Under the pieces are notes generated by a model. It was given only the letters and a program-made list of their open reading frames with translations, was not told the DNA's origin and made no database searches. Below are positions 33,279 to 43,585 of a stretch of DNA of 64,000 bases, one piece after another. The translations under genes and the position numbers were made by a program. Origin of the DNA: Nigrospora sphaerica (taxonomy: Eukaryota; Ascomycota; Sordariomycetes; Amphisphaeriales; Apiosporaceae); contig JAGVVL010000022.1 of the NCBI GenBank assembly GCA_018287875.1, positions 3,720,001-3,784,000 of the forward strand, in the 5' to 3' direction. Numbering within the stretch: position 1 is the first letter of the stretch; every line of letters begins with the position of its first letter.

Positions 33279-36137
33279 ATGAGGCGCTCCAGAGCCCCGC
33301 CTTCGCCCTACAGGGCGTTGGCTCACCATCCTGCCGGCGGCATGCTTGCCAGCTCGACCTCCCTCATCCGGTCCTTCGATAGTGAGACAAACCCGACGCG
33401 GCCTGTGCGCCCCTCGCCCTTGACGGCTTCTCCTATCCCCGACATGCCCTTGGATCTTCTCGATCGCATGAGGTCCTTTCCCCTCTTTATGTCGGCGCCG
33501 GACGAGTTTCTCGTCGCCATTGGAAAGCACCTCAGACCCCAGATACACACTTCACATGACCACATTCTCACCGAGGGCGATGATGCCAGAGCAATGTACT
33601 GGCTCGTCCGGGGCGTGGTAGCTGTCACTTCCCGGGACGGGGAGGCTGTATACGCCGAACTCAAAGCCGGCGCTTTCTTTGGCGAGATTGGCGTGCTGAT
33701 GAATATGCCCCGCACGGCTACCATCGTGGCACGCAGCAAGTGCCTGCTCCTTGTGCTCAAGAAAGAAGACCTTCAACGCGAGCTTCCGAGGTTTCCGGAT
33801 ATGGAGAGGGCGATTCGGCACGAGGCCCACGAACGCCTGACGATTCTGAACAAGAAGCGCAAGGAGAGAGGAAGCAGGCTCAAATCCGCCAAGGGTACGA
33901 TGGGAACTCGCGAGGCGGCTCCTGGCCAGGTCTCGACGGGTGACGTCGGCGTCATCCGAGAGGGCACCGTGGTAAATCACAAGAAGCGAAAGTCGCCAAG
34001 CCCGGGGGTTATCGAGGACCCCGCGGCTGGCAGTGCCCTAGGAAGCGGTTTCGTCAATGTGCGGCAGACACTAAAGGAGCTGCCCCTGTTCTCGACCTTG
34101 CCCCCCGACATTCTTCACTTCTTGGGCATGAGTGCCCAACCGAAGACGTATGCGCCGTTTGAGGTGATTGTCCAACAAGGCACGCCGGGACATGACATAT
34201 ACTTCATTGTCCGGGGCGAGGCCGAGGTGATCCACGATCTGCCCAAACAAATGGAAGGAAAGCGATTGACGCGCTCGGCCTACATACGGCCGAGACTGCG
34301 CGCGGGCCAGTACTTTGGCGAGGTGGCCAGTCTCGGGCTTTCCCGCGGGCGAACGGCGACGGTGCGGTCCATTACGACAGTGGAATGTCTCATGATCGCG
34401 GGGGATGCTCTGGACGAGCTGTGGAAGAAATGCCACCCGGGCATACGCAAACAGGTGGAAGAGACGGCAAGGACGAGGATCAAGCCATCGGATGGCGATG
34501 TCGAGATGGTTGACGTCGGTAGCTCGGAAGCTGATACGACGCCCTCCACGCCTGTCAAGGTGAACCCGCAAGCTGCCTTTCCAACACCGTCCAAACCGCC
34601 GTCGCCGGCCAAAGACGAGTCGGACCGGCTGAACCCCATGGACCCCGATCCATACCTCAGCGTGGACATGGAGAACATGAGGAACCGACGCCGCAACTCG
34701 GCCGCTCCGCCAACGCCCCCGGCCGAGGCCCCGTGCATGCCTACTGCCAATGGTTTCAGGCCGCGCATCATTGACACTTCTACGCCCGTCAAGTTTGGCA
34801 TGCCCTCCCTTTCGCCCGACTCGGAGGGTCCGAACAAGAAAGCGAGGATAATCCCACGGAGACCTGCGCCGTGCCCGCCCGGTGTCCTGCCCGACGACGT
34901 GCTGATCTCGATCCTCCAGTGGCTCGATTTTGTCGAGCTTCTCCGCCTGCGCCAGGTATCGAGCCATTGGCGGAGGGTATTGGCGACTTCGCCCAAGCTT
35001 TTTACCGAGGTTGACATGACGCCATACAACCGACGGGTGACGGATCATGTACTTGTCAAGATCATCGCGCCTTTCGTTGGCCCTCGCCCCCGGTACATCG
35101 ATCTCAGCAACTGCTTCCACGTCACCGACGAGGGCTTCTCGACGCTGCGGAAGCTATGCGGAAGGAACATCAAGACGTGGAAGATGAAGTCGGTCTGGGA
35201 CGTATCGGCTAACCAGATACTCGAAATGAGCGACACGGCCAAGGGCCTGGAGGAGGTGGACTGGAGCAACTGCCGCAAAGTGGGAGACAACCTCCTGGCT
35301 CGCGTGGTGGGCTGGGTGGTGCCCAATCATCCGCAGCAGACGACCAAGCAGGTCGTCATCTCCAGCTCGCGCGTCAAGGGTCAGCGGCCGCAGACACAGA
35401 CGGTTATGCTGCCTCCCGCCGGGACTGTTGTCGGATGCCCGAAGCTGAAGCGCCTGAACCTGTCTTACTGCAAGCATATCACGGATCGCTCAATGGCCCA
35501 CCTCGCCGCGCACGCGTCCAACCGGATAGAGTCGCTTTCCCTCACGCGCTGCACGTCGATTACCGACGCCGGCTTCCAGGCGTGGACGCCCTACCGCTTC
35601 AAGAACCTGACGCGCTTGTGTCTTGCCGATTGTACCTACCTCTCGGACAACGCCATTATCGCTCTGGCCAACTCGGCCAAGTCGCTGACGCACCTTGACC
35701 TGTCTTTCTGCTGCGCGCTGTCGGACACGGCTACCGAAGTCGTGGCACTGGGCCTGCCCAACCTGCAGGAACTGCGCATGGCCTTCTGCGGCAGCGCCGT
35801 CAGCGACAACAGTCTGGCGTGCATCGCGTTGCACTTGAACGACCTCCGGCGGCTGAGCGTTCGAGGCTGTGTGCGGGTGACGGCTATGGGAATCGAGTCG
35901 ATTCTCGACGGCTGTGGGCAGCTTGTTTGGTGCGACATCAGCCAGTGTCGTAACATCGAGGGCTGGGTTCTCGGCGGCGGCGTCACGCGATGGGGGTACG
36001 ACGAACGTGCTCAGACGCAGAATGGCCGGATCGCGGCCAAGAAAACGAGCGTCATCCCGCCCCGGGGCGTCCGGAATCGCAAGGCGCGACCGCCGGTGGC
36101 GTTTGTTGTCCAAAAGGGGCCGGGCGGTTTGCGCTAG
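33279..36137 (+). CDS. Two-cNMP-binding-domain, F-box and LRR protein
   Basis: Single exon, 952 residues. Two cyclic-nucleotide-binding domains lie at about 64-175 and 266-395. Each keeps a phosphate-binding-cassette pattern: FGEIGVLMNMPRTATI (134-149) and FGEVASLGLSRGRTATV (346-362), both with the Glu and Arg used to hold cyclic nucleotide. A low-complexity linker with a KKARIIPRR nuclear-signal-like patch leads to an F-box at about 534-575 (PPGVLPDDVLISILQWLDF...WRRVL). Cysteine-type leucine-rich repeats follow to about 910 (LKRLNLSYCKHITDRSM, LTHLDLSFCCALSDTA). The F-box should bind Skp1 and so place the protein in an SCF ubiquitin ligase, with the LRRs choosing substrates. Ligand control by cAMP or cGMP is inference. 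An alternative start is Met22. Confidence 0.9.
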   Translation: MRRSRAPPSPYRALAHHPAGGMLASSTSLIRSFDSETNPTRPVRPSPLTASPIPDMPLDLLDRMRSFPLFMSAPDEFLVAIGKHLRPQIHTSHDHILTEGDDARAMYWLVRGVVAVTSRDGEAVYAELKAGAFFGEIGVLMNMPRTATIVARSKCLLLVLKKEDLQRELPRFPDMERAIRHEAHERLTILNKKRKERGSRLKSAKGTMGTREAAPGQVSTGDVGVIREGTVVNHKKRKSPSPGVIEDPAAGSALGSGFVNVRQTLKELPLFSTLPPDILHFLGMSAQPKTYAPFEVIVQQGTPGHDIYFIVRGEAEVIHDLPKQMEGKRLTRSAYIRPRLRAGQYFGEVASLGLSRGRTATVRSITTVECLMIAGDALDELWKKCHPGIRKQVEETARTRIKPSDGDVEMVDVGSSEADTTPSTPVKVNPQAAFPTPSKPPSPAKDESDRLNPMDPDPYLSVDMENMRNRRRNSAAPPTPPAEAPCMPTANGFRPRIIDTSTPVKFGMPSLSPDSEGPNKKARIIPRRPAPCPPGVLPDDVLISILQWLDFVELLRLRQVSSHWRRVLATSPKLFTEVDMTPYNRRVTDHVLVKIIAPFVGPRPRYIDLSNCFHVTDEGFSTLRKLCGRNIKTWKMKSVWDVSANQILEMSDTAKGLEEVDWSNCRKVGDNLLARVVGWVVPNHPQQTTKQVVISSSRVKGQRPQTQTVMLPPAGTVVGCPKLKRLNLSYCKHITDRSMAHLAAHASNRIESLSLTRCTSITDAGFQAWTPYRFKNLTRLCLADCTYLSDNAIIALANSAKSLTHLDLSFCCALSDTATEVVALGLPNLQELRMAFCGSAVSDNSLACIALHLNDLRRLSVRGCVRVTAMGIESILDGCGQLVWCDISQCRNIEGWVLGGGVTRWGYDERAQTQNGRIAAKKTSVIPPRGVRNRKARPPVAFVVQKGPGGLR

Positions 36138-36908
36138 GAAGAGGCCCCGGGGGGAAGGAAACCAGTAACACTCGATTGGCATTTACGGGACTTTCATGGC
36201 TTCTTGCGTACTCGTGTTACGAAATGGATATACCCTGTGGTTTTTTGGGGGGGCATATTTAGAAATTCAGGAGGCGGGCATCTTGGACGTTGATGTTGCG
36301 TTCGAGGGCATGGTCTACATATTCATCTCACGGCCGGATTTTGGTTAGAGCGCGGCGGCGGCACAGTATACTTAGACACGCACACATCCTATGAAAAGCG
36401 ACTGCATACACAGTATACGCATAATGACAAGGTTATTCACCACTCAAACGTTGTTGGGAGGCAAAGCCATTGGGTCGGAGAGCAAATGGGTTAGGTAAGC
36501 AACGCGCGGGCGTGCGGCCGCGATGGGGGAAGTCATGTTGTCATAGGAACCACCACGACGCTCCGCATCCGTCAGGGGATCAGAGATTAAGTCGGTTAGG
36601 ACGATGGTCCGGCGGCCAGGCACTGGACGCCTTGTGGATCGGAGAGGGGCGCTGCGCTCAGGAGGGCTAGGTTCGCTGGTTTCGACAGTGGAGGCCGAGG
36701 TACCGCAAAAAGTCGCAAGCACCGAACGAGCGCTATACAGGTGCTGGCATGCCGAAAGCAAAACGGTCGCTCCGATATTTCTTTGCTTCAATACTTGCAG
36801 AGGGGCCCCAGAGTATTGGGTGACGGAAAACGGCACACGTCGAACGAAAAACCCAATCTCATCACGCATACCGCCAGACCAAGCACAACGTTTGCAAGCA
36901 GGACCAAG
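36138..36908. other. Intergenic
   Basis: 3' flank of the F-box gene and promoter of the dehydrogenase gene on the same strand. Nothing distinct. Confidence 0.5.
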
Positions 36909-38192
36909 ATGAAGCAGTGGATCACGAAGCAGGATGGCCTCGACAAGCTCGAGCTGGTCGAGGCTCCCATGCCCGAGGACCCGAAGGAGGGCGAGGTGCT
37001 CGTCAAGATCAACAGCGTCTCGCTGAACTTCCGGGACACCGAAGGTGATTTTGCGCCCGCCCCACGGCGTGGAGGAAGGCGGGACCGGCTAACACGAGCG
37101 GGCGCGCGCCCTTGATAGTCTGCATGGGATTGTACGGGCACCACAAGTCGATCGGGCAGGACCGGAGCGTGGTGCCATGCTCCGACATGTGCGGGACGGT
37201 GGTCAAAGTCGGCGGCGGCGGCGGCGGCGGCGACGGCAAGGCGCCGGCGTGGAAGGAGGGCGACCGGGTCATGGCGACGTTCAACCAGACGCACGTCAGC
37301 GGGCAGGTCCGGGAGGAGGACATGGCGCACGGGCTGGGACTGCCGCTGCCGGGCTGCCTCGCCGAGTACCGCGTCTTCCCGGCCTACGGGCTCGTGCGCG
37401 CGCCCGACCACCTGACGGCCGACGAGGCCGCCTGCCTGCCCATCGCCGCCGTCACCGCCTGGATGGCCATCAACAGCTTCCAGCCCCTCGGCCAGCCCAT
37501 GACGGGCCGCGACAAGGTCGTCCTGCTGCAGGGCACCGGCGGCGTCTCCGTCTCGGGCCTGCAGATTGCCAAGGCGCTGGACATGACGAGTACGTCTTTC
37601 CCCCCCTTTTCCTTCTCTCTCCCTTCCCCTCCCTCTCCCTCTTTGCTTCACTCTGTCTATCTGTCCGTCTCTCCCTACCCCTCTCTAGCATCGGCTAACG
37701 GCGCGCGCAACAACAACAACAGCCATCGTCACGTCGTCGTCGGACGCCAAGCTGGAGCAGGCGCGGCGGCTGGGGGCGGACCACACCATCAACTACAAGA
37801 CGACGCCGGCGTGGGATGACGAGGTTCTGCGGCTGACGGGGGGCCGGGGCGCCGACGTCGTGTTCGAGGCCGGCGGCGCACTGACGCTCAACCGGTCGTT
37901 CGAGTGCGTCGCCTTCGGCGGCCTCATCAGCTGCTTCGGCTACCTCTCGGGCAAGCAGGAGAAGGCCGAGGGCCTGCACACCAACGTGCTGGCGCTCAAG
38001 CGCAACGTCACGCTCAAGGGCCTCATCAACGGCCCGCGCGATCGCTTCGAGGAGATGGTCACCCTCTACGACCGCGCCCGCATCCGCCCCGTCGTCGACC
38101 GCGTCTTCCCCTTCGACCGCGCCGCCGACGCCCTGCAGTACCTCTTCCAGGGCGGCCACTTTGGCAAGGTCGTCGTCCAGGTCCAGCAGTAA
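36909..38192 (+). CDS. Zinc-free alcohol dehydrogenase / quinone reductase-like
   Basis: Exons 36909-37044, 37119-37589 and 37723-38192 give 358 residues with all splice phases consistent. An N-terminal GroES-like domain (VLVKINSVSLNFRD) is followed by a Rossmann domain (VVLLQGTGGVSVSGLQIAKAL, SSSDAKLEQARRLGADHTI). GADVVFEAGGALTL and the C-terminal HFGKVVVQV end are typical of the NADPH:quinone reductase branch of medium-chain dehydrogenases. The GHE zinc-site motif of classic alcohol dehydrogenases is absent, which argues for a zinc-free oxidoreductase using NAD(P)H. A run of seven glycines (GGGGGGGD) after VVKV is an odd insertion in a loop. The substrate is unknown. It lies next to the OPT transporter gene on the same strand. 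Confidence 0.88.
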
Positions 38193-39278
38193 GGAGAAGG
38201 ATGGCCGAGCGGCCGCACACAAACTGTTGCCGCCGAATGAAGAACCCGCGACCACTTCCCTGGCTTGCCTTGGTAGAGAACGAGAGTGAAGGAAAGATCC
38301 GGCATGGTAGTTGCACGGTGCCAACGGCGCCATGCCAACAAGGACTGGGGCGTTATGTACCTACGTTGGGTACTTACTTTACTTTAGGCATGTACACCCG
38401 GATCCCAAACCTTCGCCAGCCAATGTAGGGCCACTGCCTGCGCCAATGCGGTGACAATTTTGAAGTCTTACGTCCGACTGGATATCACCTGCGCGTACGG
38501 ATACGGAGATCCCCGGCCTTGTCAGAACGCTGCGGGAAGCTTGTAGTCACACCCGTTGCTGTTGGGTGCTTTGCCTTTCGTTTGCTGCGAAAATACGATA
38601 GCACCGTAATCCATGGCGACCTGGTCGACTGAACGGCCCTTCCATTTGGGACGGGACATCCCTACCTACTGTTGGGTAGTGGAACCCATTCGATGGTGCT
38701 TCTCCGTACTTTCCCGTACATGGAACGATGATTGCAAGCGGGCCTCGTCCGTACATCCAATTGAGATAAGCCCCGGATCTTCACCTTAAAAACCCACCTG
38801 ATAGGGACACCCGGAAGTGATAGCAAAACGACACCCTATTGGCGGTCTCGGTAGTGGATTGCCACGGATCACGAAGCCATTCACTATCAGCCAGCCCCCG
38901 GTTCAACTTGCTGCTTCACTCCCGCGTTGGCACGGTTTCTGATACCGGCCAGGCCCTAAGCGGTTCTCACCCACGGGCGCGAGGATTGATAACAGGTAGG
39001 ACGAGACGAGACATGCATGATGGCTGAGGCGGTTCGCCCGGCGGTGCCCGCACATCATGTCCCTCGCCACGCAGATAAGGCGTAGCTACCAGGCAGTGGG
39101 GTTGTTTTAAAGGCCGACGCCTCGCATGGTTGCTCCTCGTGCCGTCTCTTGGCTGGCGTCCTGGCGCATGTTGTCTGTTGCTTGTTTGGACGTCCTTAGC
39201 CCCCTTCCTCGGGAGCCAAGCGGTGCGTGCGTGTAAGCGCGGCCCAATACCCCCAGGAGAGCAACAGCCACGACTCCG
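38193..39278. other. Intergenic upstream of the OPT transporter
   Basis: 1.09 kb with the 3' flank of the dehydrogenase and the OPT promoter. Short frames only. Confidence 0.5.
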
Positions 39279-41883
39279 ATGGAAACAGAAAAGGCGACCG
39301 TCCCCGGGACGCCGTCTGGGGAGAGCCACGAGAAGAGCGACGTCCAGACGACTCGCGACGTTGAGCTGGAAAATGGCCACCTCGTTGAACTCGAGGTCGA
39401 CCTCGGCGGCGTCCTGGCCCACCAGGACGGCGAGGAGGGCGACTACAGTGCCGACACCAGCCCCTTCCCGGCCGTAAGGGCCGTGGTGCCCGAAACGGAC
39501 GACACCGGCATGCCTGTGAACACATTTCGAGCTTGGTTCCTCGGCATTGTACGTGCTTTCCCCCCCTACCCTTTCCCGGCACGAGAACCCCCCTTTCGTT
39601 CGGCTGACACGATCAAGATCTTTGTCTTCCTCGGCGCCGGTGTAAACCAGTTCTTCGGGCTCCGCTACCCCGGCGTGAAGATTGTGTCGCTTGTCGCCGA
39701 GCTGCTGGCCTTTCCGCTGGGCATGGCCATGGCGAAGCTGCTGCCCATCAGCCGCTTCAACCCCGACCGGCACTTCAACATCAAGGAACACGCCCTGGTG
39801 ACCATCATGAGCAACGTCTCATTCGGCTTCGGGTCCGCCGACGCGACCAACATCATCCAGGCCGCCAAGTTCTACGGAATCTCGCTGCCGGCCGGCTTCT
39901 CCGTCCTGGCCGCCCTGTGCTGCCAGCTGATGGGCTACGGCGTCGCCGGCCTGGCCAGCCCGTGGCTCGTCAAGCCCGCCTCCATGATCTGGCCAGGCGT
40001 GCTCAGCAACATCGCGCTGCTGAGTTCCCTGCACTCGAGGGCCAACGCCGTGGCCGACGGCTGGCGCATTACGCGCATCAAGTTCTTCATGGTGGTGGGC
40101 ACCGCCGCCTTCGTCTGGTACTGGTTCCCTGGCCTCATCTTCACGGGCTTGAGCTATTTCTCCTGGATCTGCTGGATCGTGCCGGACAACCTGGCCGTCA
40201 ACCAGGTCTTCGGCATGGTCACCGGCCTGGGCCTGTTCCCCTTGACTTTCGACTGGGCCATGGTAGCCTACAACACCAACCCTCTTCTTTCGCCCCACTG
40301 GGCCGCTGTCAACGTATTCGCGGGCTTCGCCGTTTTCTTCTGGATCGTCGTGCCCGGCCTTTACTATACCAACACGTGGTTCACCTCGTTTCTTCCCCTC
40401 TGCACCGCCGATGTGTACGATCGGTACGGGCAGGTGTACGACGTGACCCAGGTGATGACGGGCGACACCTTTGACGCCGAGAAGTACGCCGCCTACTCGC
40501 CGCCTTACTTACCCGCCACCTTTGCCTTCGTCTACGGCCTCTCGTTCGCCTCCATAACCAGGTACGTGCCCCGTCGGCCTCCTTCCTTCCGAGGCTTACG
40601 CGCTAATCGCTGCCCACACAGTGTCCTGTCGCACGTCTATTTTTTCCACTGGGACGAGATTAAACGCGCGCTGCGCGGAACCCTGAAGCTCGATATCCAC
40701 GCCCGCTTGATGACCTCATACAAGCAGGTGCCTTGGTACTGGTGGGGGGCTTTGTGCCTTGCCATTCTCGGGATGAGCATCGGCTTGGCAGAGGGCTATT
40801 CCTCCGGTCTTCCATGGTGGGGTATTATCATCGCCGTTTTGATTCCTGCCGTCTACATGATCCCCTGCGGCATGATCCAAGGCGTCACTAATGTCAATGC
40901 TAACCAAGTGTAAGTATACCCTGGCCCTTTTCTTTACCCCATCTCTTCCCAACGTCGGGCCGCCCTCGGCTGCGGCATGATCCCAAACAGTCATCCTGAC
41001 CGCTGATCATAGAAACGTCCTTTCCGAGTTCATTGGGGGCTACATGTTCCAGGGGAAGCCCGTGGCGACCATGTTGTTCAAGATCCTGAGCACCGACGTC
41101 GTTGGCCAAGGCCTCTACTTTGCCCAGGATCTGAAACTGGGACACTACCTCAAGATTCCCCCGCGGACCCTCTTCTTTGCACAAGGCCTAGCCACCATTT
41201 TGGGGGCCCTGACCCAAGTTGGTGTGACGCAGTGGATGCTTGGTAACGTGCCGAAGATCTGCGACCCGGACCAACCCAACGGCTTCACTTGCCCCAACGG
41301 CCTCACCGTGTTCTCCTCCTCGGTGATATGGGGTCTCGTGGGACCCGCGCGCCTCTACTCGGCGGGCCGCATCTACAGCGGCCTGTGCCACTTTTTCTGG
41401 ATCGGTCTGCTTCTCCCCCCTATCACTTGGCTCGCGTGGAAGAAAACCGGCAACGACATGCTCCGCAAGGTCAACTGGCCACTCATCTTCGTCGGCACGT
41501 ACAACGTGCCTCCCGCCACGGTGAGTCCTGGCCCCATCTGCCCCGTCCTATACTCACGCCCGAGGCGTACTAACCATCCGGCTTTTCAGGGTATCAACTA
41601 CAGCTCGTGGTACATCGTCAACCTGGTCTTCAACAAGATCATCTACAACCGGTTCCACGCCTGGTGGACCAAGTACAACTACGTCCTGGCGGCGGCCCTG
41701 GATACCGGGCTCGCCATCAGCGGCATCGTCATCTTCTTTGCCATCACCTACGGGCCCAACCTCCAGTTTCCGGACTGGTGGGGCAACACGGTGTGGCAGA
41801 ACACGGCGGATGGGAAGGGCATTCCATGGATGGAGATGCCGAGCGCGGGATACTTCGGGCCCCCCAACGGTACGTGGACGTAA
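39279..41883 (+). CDS. Oligopeptide transporter (OPT family)
   Basis: Five exons: 39279-39548, 39618-40561, 40622-40909, 41013-41520 and 41590-41883 (767 residues). A cytosolic acidic N-terminus of about 85 residues precedes many hydrophobic segments. Family features include GVNQFFGLRYPGVKI, the HFNIKEHALVTIMSN segment, YYTNTWFTSFLPLCTADVYD, VYFFHWDEIKRAL, the PWWGIIIAVLIPAVYMIPCG helix, GGYMFQGKPVATMLFK and NYSSWYIVNLVFNKII. OPT proteins are plasma-membrane proton symporters for small peptides (3-6 residues), glutathione or metal chelates. The substrate here cannot be told from sequence. Introns 1, 2 and 4 are multiples of three without stop codons (see findings). The removed segment in intron 1 has a clear CTGAC branch site. 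Confidence 0.93.
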
Positions 41884-42958
41884 AGACCACTTCCTAGTGT
41901 ATCGTTGCAACGTAGCTAGAAATCCTCCCTTTGAGGTCCGGTTAAAATATAAATAAAAGTTTTAGCAACGGCGGCACTCGAGCTCGCATTAGAGACAAAG
42001 GGGAGTGGGCGTTAGCAGTGCCACAATAATGCAGAAAATATACAAAGCCATAAAAGTATAAAAGCCCTTCTTTCCTCGCGACAGATTAAGAATCGAACCA
42101 TGACCTTTTCACTAGATTTAGTTAGGCGTTTAAGAGGAACTAAGCCAATAAGCACTTTGGAAATTAGCAAGCTTTAATGCCGGTATCTTAAACCAGTACA
42201 TGATTACACAACGCATAACCGAAGAATTGTCGAGTAGGCAACATCATCCCATAGCCTACGAAATCTACTATTATACATTACAGTAATATCCTCCTAGTAC
42301 CAGGTAGGCAGGGTATAGAACAGGACTAAAACGTATAATTCACCGAGTTCGGGCTAAGTCTGAACAACTCGCAGCCAAAAAAAAACCCCCTTAAAAAACC
42401 CTGGTACCATCACCGGGTGACTGGTAACAAATCAAACACCTCCTTAGCGACGCTTAACGACGGGCTTTGGTAATTCCTACGTGACAAGGCACATTCACGA
42501 CACTTGATTTCCTCGTCGCAGTGTGAGAGCAGTAGTAAAAATTGCCTTTTCCACTCTGCCGCCCGAGAGTCGATAATCGTGTGTGTGTGTAATTAGCTCC
42601 TGCCAGCTAACAGATTTGCTGTTCAGCTGCGCCGTCACCTACTTCATAACGGCACGGCACGGGAAGATGGCCGCCGCCCCCCTCAACAAGCGGAGAGGAA
42701 ACTTCCCGGCAATTTCGGCGGAGGAGGTGCTATTTGGACGAAAAATGGTGGTGAAGACGGCAAGGCGACGACAGAAGTGATGTGGTTCAAGTAAGTAGCC
42801 TGATTATAAAGGCCTTGAAGCATATCGCATGAATTCGGTCTTCATTTTTCCTCATCGCCCATCTTTTTCAGCTCGCGAGACAGATCTGGGCCAATGCAAT
42901 TTTGTCCTCATACACTTCTACCCAGCTCATCGTTCGTTGCTTGTCCCGGTGCCAAGCT
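41884..42958. other. AT-rich spacer with decayed elements
   Basis: From about 41940 to 42560 the sequence is much richer in A and T than the rest and full of TA steps. This is compatible with old repeat-induced point mutation or simply relaxed sequence. A tRNA-like fragment lies within it. A short frame at 42583-42780 (37 codons from the ATG at 42667) is not called. Confidence 0.45.
42085..42150 (-). other. Decayed tRNA-like fragment
   Basis: On the minus strand GGCTTAGTTCCTCTTAAACG resembles a D-arm / A-box region. It is followed by an anticodon-arm-like stretch and AAGGTCATGGTTCGATTC, a good B-box / T-loop match. The T stem (around the TTCGATT loop) and acceptor stem do not pair well, so a working tRNA is unlikely. 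It may be a tRNA-derived SINE piece or a mutated tRNA. Confidence 0.3.
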
Positions 42959-43304
42959 ATGCGGTAAGTAACGAATAGACTCCGACATGTTATGTATCCG
43001 AGCAATTCTCACAATTTACCATATCAGCTGCTTTGATTGCCTCCGCTTGGGGCGTTCGGGTCGCGCGAAGTGCGTCGACCCAGATGACAGCCCATATGAA
43101 TGCGTCACATGCGAAGATACAAAGGAGACGACCGATGTGGTACCCTGCAATGATTGCGGAGGTGAAGGCGGTTTTATGAGAGACTGTTGCCAGAGAGAGA
43201 ACTGCCCCTACTGCGAAGGCAAAGGGGAATACGAAGAGGAGTGCAATACGTGCCTTGGTACCAAAAAACATCGGGCGCCGGCCCCTTGCCCGGACTGCAC
43301 ATGA
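42959..43304 (+). CDS. Small CxxC-rich protein, DnaJ zinc-finger-like
   Basis: A 277-nt exon (43028-43304) encodes a chain of CxxC motifs: CVTC, CNDCGGEGG, CCQRENCPYCEGKG, CNTC, CPDC at the very end. The spacing and the CxxCxGxG-like pieces recall the cysteine-rich zinc-binding domain of DnaJ chaperones. A clean 64-nt intron (GTAAGT...CAG) upstream allows a start at ATG 42959 with only 5 coding nt in the first exon (93 residues in all, MRC then FDC). No J-domain, signal peptide or membrane segment is visible. Expression is unproven and the tiny first exon is unusual, so the start is uncertain. A zinc-binding role is inferred from the cysteines. Confidence 0.5.
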
Positions 43305-43585
43305 GGATCGTTTCCCCGGATTTCAGTAACTCGGGGGGCATCATTCACAAACCACATGGGAGGAGTCGCAGTAACGGGGCTCAAGCATAGGCTGATACAC
43401 ATGTACCGTTCCTGCATTCTGTTCCCAAGTTTCGTTTATGTTCAATTGAGTACGTTGCCCAGAAGTAGCCCCATCTCTGCTATTGCGGATGCTGCTCCAT
43501 CGCAAGCTGCTTGGAACTCGATGAATGGTGGGTCAATTGCAGTGGCTCGATTATTATAGCGATACTGTCCCGGGGCCTCCCCGGT

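Noticed and set aside
34071..35120. 349-codon minus-strand frame
   Set aside because: Antisense to the cNMP/F-box gene; composition is Arg/His-rich and shows no family.
42583..42780. Short frame ahead of the cysteine-rich gene
   Set aside because: It ends before the nearby GTAAG donor, so it cannot join the downstream exon in frame, and 37-66 residues without a motif give no support.
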